DNA of 64,000 nucleotides from the NCBI GenBank assembly GCA_016946835.1, contig JACVTC010000035.1, forward strand, positions 536,001-600,000, given 5' to 3'. This DNA comes from Neocallimastix lanati (nom. inval.) (lineage: Eukaryota > Neocallimastigomycota > Neocallimastigomycetes > Neocallimastigales > Neocallimastigaceae). The translations under genes and the position numbers were made by a program. The notes beneath the pieces were generated by a model, which saw nothing but the letters and a program-made list of their open reading frames with translations, had not been told where the DNA came from and ran no database searches. This document shows, piece by piece, positions 37,061-49,120 of this stretch (within the stretch, counting starts at the first letter, position 1; each line of letters starts with the position of its first letter).

Positions 37061-37913
37061 TACTTATACTTCTATATTATTACATTCTATATTTTTTTCA
37101 TTTTATTTTTAAATATTCTTTTTAAAATTCTTATTTCCTTTTTAATATTTTTTTATCTAATATTTTAAATAAATTTTATATAATACGAAAATCTTTTTTA
37201 CTCAGGAGCATTATATTTAACTTGATAAGGAAAGATTATTTGAAAATTTAATTATAAATATTAAATTAAAACTTTTTTTTAGTAATAGTAATAATAACAA
37301 TAACATTTTTAAACATAAATTTCTATTAAATAATAAATAAATTATTTTAGATATTTATATTATACAAATCTAATAAACTAACAAAAAGAGCATTACTATT
37401 TTTACAAATAGTAAAGTTTTTTTAGAAAGCCTGATAGAAATAATTTAAAATATTAATTATTTTCTTTTATAAGTATTATAATACTTAAATATCATTATAT
37501 ATATTTAAAATGTATATTTGAATATTTATTAAAAATATGAAATATACATTAAATATATTTTTAAAAAATATATTAATTTAATAATTGGTTTATTTTATAA
37601 AAATTATTTATTTATTTATTAATTTACTACAATATAAAATAAAAATAATGAGAAATGCAATACATTCATATTTTTAATATTTTATAATACTAATATATAA
37701 TAATAAAGACATCTTTTAATTTTATTTAATAATATTTAATTAAGTAAAAAATATTTAAAATAAATTTATAAAAAAAATTTTTTTTTAATATTTTTAAGCT
37801 AACCCTATCAATAAATATTAAATAAATTTAAATATTGAATTTCTTATTAAATAAAAAAATTTAATTTTCAATTAATTGTAATTATGATTTTGAAAGGATT
37901 TTAATAATTATTT
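37061..37913. other. AT-rich MULE interior, 3' of the transposase
   Basis: Noncoding, A/T-rich. Presumably the 3' untranslated region and spacer of the transposase gene. Nothing specific seen. Confidence 0.5.
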
Positions 37914-39365
37914 TTATTTTGTTTTATTAAAATTAATGATTTCATTATTCAATCTAATTAAACAATTAAACCAATTTTCGATGATATCATTTTTACTACA
38001 TCCAATATTTTTTAATTCGGCTTCCATATTTTTATAATATTCAACTAAAATATTAATGTCATCGACCCTTTCTGATATTCTGCTCTTTTTTCTCCAAATT
38101 CCTTTAATTCTCATATGGTAATCATAGTAAGATTTGGATTCTTCAAATTGTATTGTATATATTAATTTATAAAATGAAGGCTTTTTTACAAATAAATTTT
38201 TTAAATAACTGTTATAAGATTCTGAAGCATTATTTGTTATGTGGTCTATATTATTGTAATAATTCCAATATTTTGTATTATAGATATTTAGAAATATTTT
38301 CTCAAAATAATCTAAAAAATTCAAAAATTGGGAACAGGTAGATTTATATCTCATGCATGTATTTTTAATTTTATTAAAAATATCAGGTATGTATTCAATA
38401 TTAATAAAACATAAATTAGAAATCGCTTTATAATAAGTATTTAAAATATTATGATCTTTCACTTCCTTGTAACATAATTTATTTTTTTTTGTCATTAATA
38501 ATCTTTTATAATGCCAAAAACAATATTTAATATTTATATTGGGAAAAATATTTTCCACTGCATTAGATATTCCTTTTTCAAAATCACAATGAAAAATTTT
38601 TTCTGAGAAATTAATATTTGCATTATATTTAATTATATTTTTTTTTATTTCATTAAATAATATTTCGTAAGTTGTTTGTTCTTTGTTTTTTAATATTGAC
38701 ATGGAAGTAGTGTAAAAACAATTTAATTCTGTAACATAAGTTCTGGTAATGAATACTTGATAACTATTAGTTGGAGCTATTAAAAATGTACCATCAGCAA
38801 ATATATGTTTATTCTCCATAAATAATTTTGCTTGGAATGGTGATTGAAAAATTATTATATTAGAATTTTTGAATATCATAAAGTATTCACCTCTTATTGT
38901 TTTATAATATTCAGATACATTAGGAACTTCATCAAATGTTTTTACATTAGGAAATAATTGTTTGTTTTTATATCTTGTTATTTGGGATTTAATTGTTTTA
39001 TATTCAGGGCATATATATCCTATTTCTTGAGAAATTTTATCAAATATGCGTTTTGATTTTATATCAGAAGGAATCAAACTTTTTTTTATTTCATCTTTAA
39101 TTTTATGTTTTATTAATGATTTGGATGCATTAATTTCATTACCAGGATGATTATGTGAAGAATCATAATTTAAAACCTCTTTATTATCATTTAAAATAAT
39201 AAAAGACTTACATTTATTTAATGTTTTATATTCTGTACATCTATATATTTTTGTATTATCTTTTTTTAATTTTGAAAAATTATATTTAAATTTTCGATCT
39301 ATAATTATTTGCTCTTTTCCTCGATTTGTTTCACTTATATCAATTTTTAGATTTCCCTCCATCAA
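37914..39365 (-). CDS. FLYWCH-MULE transposase (483 aa), intact
   Basis: The transposase cuts and reinserts Mutator-like elements. Residues about 14-74 form a FLYWCH-type zinc finger (C43, C52, H71, H73 in SSHNHPG) for DNA binding. The MULE RNase-H-fold domain follows: D191 in FADGTF, D261 in HCDFEKG, then the C282-x2-H285 pair in YCFWHYKRLL, and E382 in ITNNASESYNS. These are the catalytic DDE residues and the family's C/H motif. No SWIM finger is present at the C-terminus, as in several fungal and animal MULEs. The single frame starts at ATG 39363-39365 (a second Met follows at once) with no intron. Asn/Lys-rich composition matches the host. It lies in the middle of the 5.2-kb element with matching ends, so it could be active. 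Confidence 0.9.
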   Translation of the reverse strand: MMEGNLKIDISETNRGKEQIIIDRKFKYNFSKLKKDNTKIYRCTEYKTLNKCKSFIILNDNKEVLNYDSSHNHPGNEINASKSLIKHKIKDEIKKSLIPSDIKSKRIFDKISQEIGYICPEYKTIKSQITRYKNKQLFPNVKTFDEVPNVSEYYKTIRGEYFMIFKNSNIIIFQSPFQAKLFMENKHIFADGTFLIAPTNSYQVFITRTYVTELNCFYTTSMSILKNKEQTTYEILFNEIKKNIIKYNANINFSEKIFHCDFEKGISNAVENIFPNINIKYCFWHYKRLLMTKKNKLCYKEVKDHNILNTYYKAISNLCFINIEYIPDIFNKIKNTCMRYKSTCSQFLNFLDYFEKIFLNIYNTKYWNYYNNIDHITNNASESYNSYLKNLFVKKPSFYKLIYTIQFEESKSYYDYHMRIKGIWRKKSRISERVDDINILVEYYKNMEAELKNIGCSKNDIIENWFNCLIRLNNEIINFNKTK

Positions 39366-39369
39366 AATT

Positions 39370-40010
39370 TTTAATATAAATATTAATAAATATGAAAATA
39401 TTTATTTTTTATTTTTTATTTAATATGTATTTTCAATTTTTTTTAAAAATTACAATTATAAATATAAAAATATTTTATTTTATTTCAAGAAAATTATTAA
39501 AAAAATATTTATCTTTTTTTTTTTATTTTATTTTTTCATTATAAAATAAAATATTTATTTAATTATTATTTATTTATATAATAAAAAATTACAGTTATAA
39601 ATATAAATAAATATGAAAATATTTTATTTTATTTCAAGAAAATTACTAATAAAATATTTTATTTCAAGAAAATTACTAAAAAAATATTTATCTTTTCTTT
39701 TTTTTATTTTATTTTTTCATTATAAAATAAAATATTTATTTAATTATTATTTATTTATATAATAAAAAATTACAGTTATAAATATAAATAAATATGAAAA
39801 TATTTTATTTTATTTCAAGAAAATTACTAATAAAATATTTTATTTCAAGAAAATTACTAATAAAATATTTTATTTCAAGAAAATTACTAAAAAAATATTT
39901 ATCTTTTCTTTTTTTATTTTATTTTTTTATTATAAAATAAAATATTTATTTAATTATTATTTATTTATTTATTTATATAATAAAAAATTACAGTTATAAA
40001 TATAAATAAA
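39370..40010. repeat. Tandem repeat upstream of the MULE transposase, ~150-190-bp units
   Basis: About three copies of a block containing AATTACAGTTATAAATATAA, TATTTCAAGAAAATTACTAA, ATTTATCTTTTC and TTCATTATAAAATAAAATA. Inside, TTTTATTTCAAGAAAATTACTAATAAA is itself duplicated one to three times, which explains the different unit lengths. It occupies the probable promoter side of the transposase. Confidence 0.8.
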
Positions 40011-40299
40011 AATGAAAATATTTTATTTTATTTTTTTTGTATTTTATTTTTTTAATCTTTTTTATTTTTTTTATTTTTTTTTTATTTTTAATTTTTTTTA
40101 TTTTTTTATTTTTTTTATTTTTTTATTTTTTTATTTTTTTTATTTTTTTATTTTTTTATTTTTTTTATTTTTTTATTTTTTTATTTTTTTATTTTTTATT
40201 ATCAAATATATATTAAATTATGAAATTATTATAAAATAAAATATTTATTTAATTATTATTTAATTATTTATTTATATAAAAAAATTTATATATAATACG
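40011..40299. repeat. T-rich low-complexity tract in the MULE
   Basis: TTTTTTATTTT-like runs producing a Phe/Tyr frame (40012-40239) that is not a gene. Confidence 0.75.
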
Positions 40300-40368
40300 C
40301 CATCTCAAAAAGCATGTGGCTTATATCTATTCACGTGCGGTTCCGAAACGCGCTCTCCCCCTCCAAAT

Positions 40369-40380
40369 TTTCTCCAAATT
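40369..40380. repeat. MULE target-site duplication, right
   Basis: TTTCTCCAAATT, identical to 35163-35174. Confidence 0.7.
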
Positions 40381-40600
40381 AGGAAATCTATCCTAACACG
40401 TGATGAACACGCAGATACATTAGCTAATGAGGATTTACAATACGCAGGAATCAAGGCAATGTATACGTACAACTGAGAAGCACGATCATAGTGTAGACGA
40501 TGACTTGTTCGATTTAGGGTTAGCCTGTCAAATGGATTATAATGGGTGGTAAGGTGGAATTGAACTCCGGAGTATTGACCTCAGGGTATAAAGATATATT

Positions 40601-40761
40601 AAAAAACAAAATAAATGAAAAAATTATTTATTCAATAAATATAATGTAAAATAATTTTTATCAATGAAAATAAATTATGTTTTTTTTTTTTTTTTAAAAA
40701 AAAATTAAAACTTTGATAAATAATAACGATTGTACAAATCAATTGCAATAAACAATTTTAT

Positions 40762-40794
<33 letters not shown>

Positions 40795-40882
40795 ATAATA
40801 ATATATATACATATATACATATATTATATTACTATTTTTATTTTTATTTTTATTTTTATTTTTATTTTTATTTTTATTTTTA

Positions 40883-40913
<31 letters not shown>

Positions 40914-41118
40914 ATTTTTTTTTTATTTATTTTTTTTATTTATTATTTATTTATTATTTTATTTATGTATTTATATATATCTGAAAAATAATAATAATAA
41001 ATTATATATATATTTATATAAATAATAATTTATATATATATATATATATATATATTTTTACAACTACCTATTTTTTATACTAACTATTGAGGAAAAATAA
41101 AATAATATAAAAAAAAAT

Positions 41119-41149
<31 letters not shown>

Positions 41150-41490
41150 CAGAATAATTAGTAAAAAAAGAAAAAAAAAATTTTTTTTCTAATTTTTATT
41201 ATTCTATATTTAAATACACTGAAATATATTGAAATAATAATAAAAAAAAATTTAAAAACTATAATTATAAAAATAAAAATAAAAACTAAATAAAAACTAA
41301 ATATAAAAAAAAAAAAAAAAAGGGAAAAAATTACTAATATATCTATTTATTTATAATACAAAATATATTTATTTATATATATATATTTATATATATTCTA
41401 ACACTAAAGAAAATGAGATATAATTTATGAAGATAATAAAAATTTTTAAAATAAATAAAATTTTCTATCTTTTTCTTTTTCTTCTTTTTT

Positions 41491-41526
<36 letters not shown>

Positions 41527-41739
41527 CTCTTTCTATTTTAAAAATAAAGATATATAATATATTAAATAAAAAAATAGTATGAATAATAACATGCGTATAA
41601 TAATATATAACAATATATATATGAGAATAAAAAAAAATTAAAAAAATTACAAATAATAATTAGAACAAGTAGATATATATTTTATGATATAGAATTTTAA
41701 ATATAACATAACATCTTATATTATATACACTTAGTCTAA

Positions 41740-41786
<47 letters not shown>

Positions 41787-42361
41787 CTCATATATACATA
41801 CAATTTTAAATTTATAAAATTATATATAAAAATTTTAAATATATATATTTGAAGAATTTGTTTCCAAATTCTCTTTTTGATTTTTCTTTTTAATCTGTAA
41901 TAATAAATTCTTCATCATAACAAGGAGTTCAAATCACTTTTATATAATTTAATTTAAATTTCATTCTTTTTTTTTTTTTTATATTTTTCTTTTCTTTAAA
42001 ATAATACTAATTATTCTATTTCATAATAAAAACTTGATTCTATATAATTCGATTTTTTACTCTACATATTAATATTTTTTCTTTTTTTTTTCTTTTTATA
42101 TATTATTACTTTAAATAGAATATTTAATATTATGGGTTATCAAGAAAAGAAATATAAATTATTTTCTATAAAAAAAATTATAATAATTATTATTTCATAA
42201 TTATTATAAAATGATTTACCAAAAAAAAAAAAAAAATGATTTTTCTCCCTTTAATAATAATTAAACTACTTCTTTTTTCTAAATTGAGGATATCTATTAA
42301 TGATAATTATTATTTACTGTTATTAAAAGAAAAAAAAATACATTTATTTTTTCAATATATT
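40601..42361. other. AT-rich spacer, 3' side of the MADS-box gene
   Basis: Poly(A)/poly(T), a TTTTTA array (40833-40915) and TA runs. The right end should contain the 3' untranslated region of the minus-strand gene that stops at 42362. No other gene seen. Confidence 0.55.
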
Positions 42362-43698
42362 TTAATGACTGCTTTGAGGAGTTGGTGGAGCAGTTTGATT
42401 ACTTGGTGAACGTTGATATGGATGTACTCTTCTTTGAGTTCTTTGAGTAGCTGGAGGATGTGATTGAGATGAAGAATTTGGATATTGAGGAGGAGTTGGT
42501 TGTTGTCTTAAAGAAGACATTATTAATGAATTAGCTTGTGGAAGTTGATTTTGTGGACCAGCTTGTGGTGAAGATACTGAAGTTGGTGTAAAGTAACCAG
42601 TAGCTGAACCTACCATATTACCATATGCTGATTGGTATCCTGCAGTTTGTACATTAGTTGAAGAATATTGATACATATATGGTGAATTTACTGGGATACC
42701 ATTTGAAGTTAATTGATTATTTGGTGTAGTTGGTTGTTGTTGAGGAGTTTGTTGATAACTTTGAGGTGAAAAGTTTGGATTTTGTAATGTACTAAGACTA
42801 TTGTATGGCATTGTTGGAGTAGTTGTACCATTATAAGATGGTTGTTGGAATATCTTTCTTTCATCATTGAAAATTTCATGAGCTTGTTCAGGATTAACAT
42901 TTTGAGCTGGTGTTGGTTTTTGAGCTGCAACTTGAGGACTACTTTCATTATAAATTTGGGATTGAAGAGTTATTTTTTGTGAAGGCATAGATTGTGGTGA
43001 AGATTCTTGAACAGCGTTATTCTTAACTATATTACTTTGTGGTGATGGGATAGTTGAGGCAGCAGCTGCAGCTGGAGATGGGTTATATATAGGAGATGAT
43101 TGTGTACTTGCGCTACCAGTATTAGATGCTGCAGTAGCAGCAGATCCTTGTGGATAATTCATATTATCAGTAGCAACATCTGGAGCATTTAAACAAGATT
43201 GAATAAGAGTCTTACCTTCCGTTTTAGTAATTAAAGGTTGAAGTTTAGTGGTAGCAAAAGTATAAACATGACCAGTTTCAGAAGCAACTAATAATAAAAC
43301 TTGAGTACCAGTTAAAGTTGAAAGTTCATAAGCCTTTTTCATAATACCTGCCTTTCGTTTACTGAAAGTAATATGTCTTCTACTTTTATCATCAATGTAT
43401 TCAATCTTAATTTTTCTTCTACCAGTTCTCTTTTCTTTTGGACTTTCTTCAACTTCAGAATCATCAATATCTTCTTGTTTATATTGTTGGGATTCTTGAG
43501 GTACCCTAAGATTTTCTATATATATAATATATATATAGATATATATTTTTTATTTAATATTATTTAGTTTTTTATTTCCTATTATTTAATTTTTATTTAC
43601 ATAAATATTTGTACAACAATATATCTTTTAAAATTTTATATTTTATATTTTTTATATTACTTACGCTGATCATATTCGGCTCTATTAATCGCAGACAT
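42362..43698 (-). CDS. MADS-box transcription factor, SRF/Mcm1 type, two exons
   Basis: Coding exons (minus) 43698-43665 and 43515-42362 give 395 aa. The short first exon encodes MSAINRAEYDQ and ends GAT CAG C before GTAAGT; the second starts after TATATAG and completes the split Gln codon. Residues about 43-98 are the MADS domain: GRRKIKIEYIDDKSRRHITF, SKRKAGIMKKAYELS, TGTQVLLLVASETGHVYTFA. The SRF-type extension follows to about 124 (EGKTLIQSCLNAPD), which separates it from MEF2-type factors. An acidic stretch (26-40) precedes the DNA-binding part. The remainder is Gln/Pro/Ser/Asn-rich and resembles an activation region. Relatives bind CArG boxes CC(A/T)6GG as dimers and act with partner factors in cell-cycle and cell-type control. 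Gene codon use is richer in G+C than the surroundings. Confidence 0.92.
43516..43664 (-). other. Intron of the MADS-box gene
   Basis: 149 bp, GTAAGTAA at the 5' end (minus strand) and TATATAG at the 3' end, very AT-rich; phase 1. Confidence 0.88.
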
Positions 43699-46600
43699 TT
43701 TATAAATGGAATTTCTTTTTTACAATAAAAAAAATAAATTTTACTTCTAAATAATTTCTATATTTATAATTCTAATATATAATAAAAAATAATAATTAGT
43801 ATTTATCACTACTTCCATTAATATTATTTACTATTAAATAAATTGAATTTCATTATTTCATATATAAACACATTAACTATATTATGCATTATTTGACTAT
43901 TTTTGGAATTTAAAATTTTTAATATTCGAGAAAAAAAAACAATTTTTAATATTATAATAAACTTATATTTCCTTTTTTAGGTATTACATAATGAAATATA
44001 TTTTTACTTTATTTAAATAATATTAAATTTGTTAACTATTTTTTATAATTTTAATTTTATTTTAATTATTATTTTATATTATATTCTAATTAATATATTT
44101 TATTAAATCATTTTTATTAAAAAAATATTTTAAAATTTTATATTTACTTTTGTAAATAAAACAATAAGAAATAGATAATCACGGTTGCTTATTTGTATTA
44201 TTTTATTAATTTTTCTTTTAAAATTACTGTTTTACTTTGATCATTTAATATTTTCTATATATATTACATATAAGTTGAAAAACTAACGTTTATTTTGACT
44301 ATTGATTTAAAAAATATTTTTTTTTAAAAATCATAGACTTGTTTTTCTATATATTATATTGTATTTTAAAGAAATATATGTATTTGGAAAATTAATAAGA
44401 CAATAATATATTCCTTTATTAAACTTTTATTATTCGAAATATTTATATTACTATAAAATTAATAATAACAGTATTAAATTATATAATAATATTATTTTTA
44501 TCAAAACATAAAATGCTTTAAAATTGATTTTTTTTAAAAAAAAAACAACTTAACAAATTTATAATTTACTTTTAAACTTTAAAAAAAAAAAAAATTAAAA
44601 GAAAAAAAAGAAAAAGCAAAGAGATTATTTATCGTATTTATAAAGAAATGTTTAAAAAAAAAATATTTTTTTATATTAAATTTATTATTCTAATTAATTT
44701 GATATAACAATTAAAAATATATATATATATTTATATTACTTTATACTACTATTTAAAAAAATTTTATTTTAATAAATTTTGTTTAAAATAGGATAAACCA
44801 TTTAATTAAAGTTATATATATAATTTATTATATTATATTATAATGATTTTCAGGTAATGTAAAATTATTTAACTTATATTTAAAATATAATTATTTATAT
44901 TATTAATATATTAATTCTTTTATGGCAAATATAAATGTTTTTTTTTTATATATATTATTTTCTTTTATATTTTATTTAAATTGTACATAATTAAAAAGTA
45001 TATAAATAAATATAATAAATAAACATTTTAAATGAATAATATATAGGATTATATAATAAATAATTAAATAATAATATATATAGTTAATATTATATATTAA
45101 AATATATAATATATAATATATAATAATAATACAATATTCAATATGTAGACTTTATTGGTTTATTACTTTAACCTATATTTACAATATTTTTTATTTAATA
45201 TAAAAGGTAAAAAAATTAAAAAAAAAAAAAAGGCAAATAAATATAATTATTTTTTATAAATATTAGAATAAACTAATAATAATATATATTGTATTACAAT
45301 GAATAAACTCTATTAGATAATAAATAAAAAAATTTTCTAACACAAATTAAATCAAAGTAAAATATAATTTAAAAGATAAAATAAATTATTAACAATAATA
45401 TACATTTGAATATATTCCAATATATATTTTTATATTTTTAATTATTTATCTTATATATTATAATAATATAATGAAATTCAATTTATTAAATTATCATATA
45501 GTCATGTATTACATTTTTAATGAACCTTGTACTATTTTCATATAATATGAATAATAAATAAAAACAATTGAAATATATGCCGTTACTTCATGACATAATA
45601 TATAATAATATATTTTATTATTTTACTTCTTGTAATATAATTAAATATTTATTATATAATATAGTTTTATAATAAAAAATTATAAAAAAAAAAAAAGAAA
45701 AACTTTATTAATAATAATTCGAAAAATAACTTATAAATTGATTAATTATATATATTAGGTCATCCTTAAAAAATTTTTTTATTTGTTTAAATTGTATTAA
45801 CTTTATAATGACGATGAAATTTTAATTAGTAAAAAAAAAAAAAAAAAAAAATCAATATATTTTAAATATAAATAATAAATATAATAAGTTATACATTATA
45901 TATAGATGATTTGCTATTAATATCGAATGCATATTAATCATCAACATTAAAAAGTAAACATTTATAAAAATATCAACAAAAAAAATAATAATTTACCATA
46001 TTATTTTTTAAGTAAAAGAAATAAATCATTATAGAATAAAAAAAAATTTAGAATAGAAAAGCAATGCTTTTCTATAAATATATACTTTCTTTTTAAAAGT
46101 AGCTGTTAAAAAGCATGAAAAAATATATATATCATGTTAAATTTTATATATTATTATATTATAAAATAAATTATTAAAAAATTCTATAAACATTTTTTAT
46201 AAATCAAAAAAATTTTTTTTGATTATTAAATTTTATTTTACTTTTTTATTATTCTTTTTTTTTTTTTAAGATATTTCTATATCCCAATTCCTTCCATACT
46301 AAGTGTATATATAATAAAAAAAATAAATCTATAGTATCTATATATACTTTGATATATATGAATGATCATTATTTCATTATTTTTGTTAAATAAAGATAAT
46401 TTGGTATAAGAATAAAAAAAAATAATAATAATAAATAATTATTTCTTTAATTACTTTAATAAAAAATATATATAAATTATATTTATAAATATATTAGATT
46501 TAAATTTTTAAAATGGACAACCATCTCAAAAAATATATAATAATAAATTATGAAATAATTATTTATATATTTTTTTATATTATCCATATATGGTATATAA

Positions 46601-48024
46601 TATTATTTACATTTATTATTTTTATTTCTTATATTATTAATATTTAATATTTTGTATTATTCATATTAAAATAATTCAAAATAGAATGTAAAAAATATAA
46701 TTTAATATAAAAAAATTTAATTATCAAATATAAATAATTTAATTAATATGAATTAATTAATTAATTAATTAATTATTTTCCCTTTTTTGAAAGTGAGATT
46801 ATGAGATTATTTATTATAAAAAAAAAAAAAAAAAGGTAAAATGTTATAATAAATATATAATAAATTTTATTCATTTTAAAAAGAAATAAAATAAGTAATA
46901 ATAAATAATTTTAAAAAAAATATATATTAGAAATGCACTTTAATATTTATTTAAAAAAGAAATTTTAATTAAAATATAAAATAATAAATACACTTTTCTA
47001 ATATATAAAATAATCTAAACCTTATTTGTTCTATTATTTAATTTGTATTACATTCCTTTTTTTTTTAGAAAAAAATTTTTTTAATGAGTAAAGCTTAATG
47101 ATATATTTTTTTTATTTAATTCATGATTTATATATATTAAAATTTATTTATTTATATTATAATATATGATTCATTATAAGAATTAAAAAGAGTTACACTT
47201 TAATATATAAATAATTTTAAATTAAACATCATATTTAATTAAATAACAGTAATATAAAATTTCATATATTAACATATATAAAAGTATAAAGGATTTATAT
47301 CATAATATACGGCAACTTTAAAAAAATATTGTATATTATAATTTAATTTAATAGTATTATATATTTTAAATAGTTCATTAATATTAATTTAAAAGAATTT
47401 TTTAAAAGCTAGAATTCTGAAATTCTAAATATCAATAATTATTATCATTTTTTTATTTTATAAAATAGTATAATAAACATATCTTATTTCCTTTTTAGAT
47501 GCATAATTTTAGGATAATAAAAATATTTTATTATGCTAAATTATCATATATCATCTAATATAAATATAAAGATTTATAGATAATTATATTTATTGATATA
47601 AAAAATTTGATTTTTATTTATCTGATAATAATTTATTCATTGATATATTGTTTTAATATTGTAAAAAAAAAATATATATATATATATATTTATATATTTA
47701 TATTATTCATTAAATAACAAATTTAAACAATATTTATTTTTAATTATTTAAAATATATTTTTGTAAAAAAATAAATAAATAAATAAATAAAATATAGCTT
47801 TTTGTATACCATGTATCAATTATTTAGTATTCATTAAATTATAATGAATTATGTGAGGTGTTTTTTTTTTTTTTTTTTTTTTTTAATATTTTACATTGTT
47901 ATAATACCATTCTTAAATAGGAACCGTTGAGTATTATATACTCTAGCAATTTCTAATCCTTTTGTGATTAATTATATCATGTTATTTTTATAAATAATTT
48001 AAATATATATAGATATGTATCCAA

Positions 48025-48056
<32 letters not shown>

Positions 48057-48457
48057 ATATATATAAATAACCTTTTGTTAAATAAATGTATATTTCATTT
48101 TTTTTATTTTTTTTTTTTTTTGTTATATTATTTTATTTCATCATTATTATTATTTTTATTTCATTTATTGTTAATGCTTCTTTAATATTTATATTTGTAA
48201 TAATATTTTTTAATTTCTATATCAAACTAAAATAAAAGTAAAAACTTCATACATTTTTATAATTAATATATATATTTAAAAAAAAAAAAAAATACCATAT
48301 TCTATTTAATAAATTCACTGAAAGGGTTAAGAAAACAAAACAAAAAGAATTTAAATAAAATTAAAAAAAAAAAATAACTTGGTAATTGGATATATTTTAT
48401 GTTCTGAAGATTATAAATTTTAATTATATTTTGAGACAATAATACCAATAAAAATAA

Positions 48458-48488
<31 letters not shown>

Positions 48489-48640
48489 AAGTATAAATAA
48501 ATAAATAAATAAATATAAATAAATATATAAATAAAAAAAAGGAGAAGTAATAGGAAAATTGTTATTGAATAATTAACAAGTTTTAATAAAATTTACATTA
48601 TTAGTTTTATGAAAATTTAAATATCATATCTATTTGGACG

Positions 48641-48703
<63 letters not shown>

Positions 48704-49120
48704 TAATTTAATAGTATACTGATCATTTAAATAGATATTTCATTAGTTTCAATAATTAAAAGGCATAATTAAAAAATAAAATTATAACGAAAAAAAGAAA
48801 TATGATAAACTTTTTTAATTTAATGTAAAAAAAAAAAAGGAAAATAAAAGTAGTGTATTTTTCTTATAGACATGGTGTTGATATCAATAAAACATCAGTA
48901 AAAATGTTATTGTAATAAATCATTAGCTTTAAAAATAAAAAATAAAAATATGTTCTTACATCCTATAACTTTTAAAAGCATATATAGAAAAGGAGAAATA
49001 TAAATATAATTAAGAATTTATTAATTAATAAATTTTAATAACAAAATCAAACAATAATTATCAAAAAAAATTTTTTTTTTGTTTGTTTTGTTATGTTTTT
49101 AAATTATATATTATAATTAT
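43699..49120. other. Gene-free AT-rich intergenic region
   Basis: Includes the promoter side of the MADS-box gene, without a distinct motif. Homopolymers, TA runs and AAT/AAAT microsatellites (for example 48641-48704) fill the rest. A fragment near 48865-48910 could be read as HGVDINKTSVKML, ankyrin-like, but is too short to call. Confidence 0.6.

Larger units (their letters stand above)
35175..40368 (-). mobile_element. Mutator-like DNA transposon (MULE), ~5.2 kb
   Basis: The outer ends form an imperfect inverted repeat: the left end reads GGGGGTGGTGCGTTTCGGAA and the right end, reverse complemented, GGAGGGGGAGAGCGCG followed by TTTCGGAA. Both subterminal regions also contain ATGTGGCTTATA in the same orientation (about 35236 and 40312). 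Inside are a TTTTA satellite (35698-37060), an intact transposase gene (37914-39365, minus) and a tandem repeat of about 150-190 bp (39370-40010). It lies inside a retroposon whose halves flank it, so it is the younger insertion. Confidence 0.8.
34912..40600 (-). mobile_element. Poly(A)-tailed retroposon (SINE-like), minus strand, split by a MULE
   Basis: The outer borders are the direct repeat AAGATATATT at 34912-34921 and 40591-40600, the expected target duplication. Read on the minus strand, the element starts at 40590, runs to 40381, is interrupted by the MULE, resumes at 35162-35174 and ends in a poly(A) tail (T16 on the plus strand, 34922-34937). Both halves are far richer in G+C than their surroundings. 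The head contains AGTTCAATTCC (40556-40566), a degenerate pol III B box. The 3' half shares GCGTCGACGCCGAAA and an AGTCT-A(n) end with the repeat at 61.8-62.1 kb. The body is about 445 bp. An open frame at 35013-35219 is not considered a gene. Confidence 0.75.

Noticed and set aside
35785-37168. Long overlapping frames rich in Phe, Ile, Leu and Tyr (446 and 212 aa)
   Set aside because: They are translations of the TTTTA satellite; a 5-base repeat without stops stays open in all phases of one strand.
42709-42948. Minus-strand frame inside the MADS-box gene
   Set aside because: Off-frame reading of the Gln-rich coding region.
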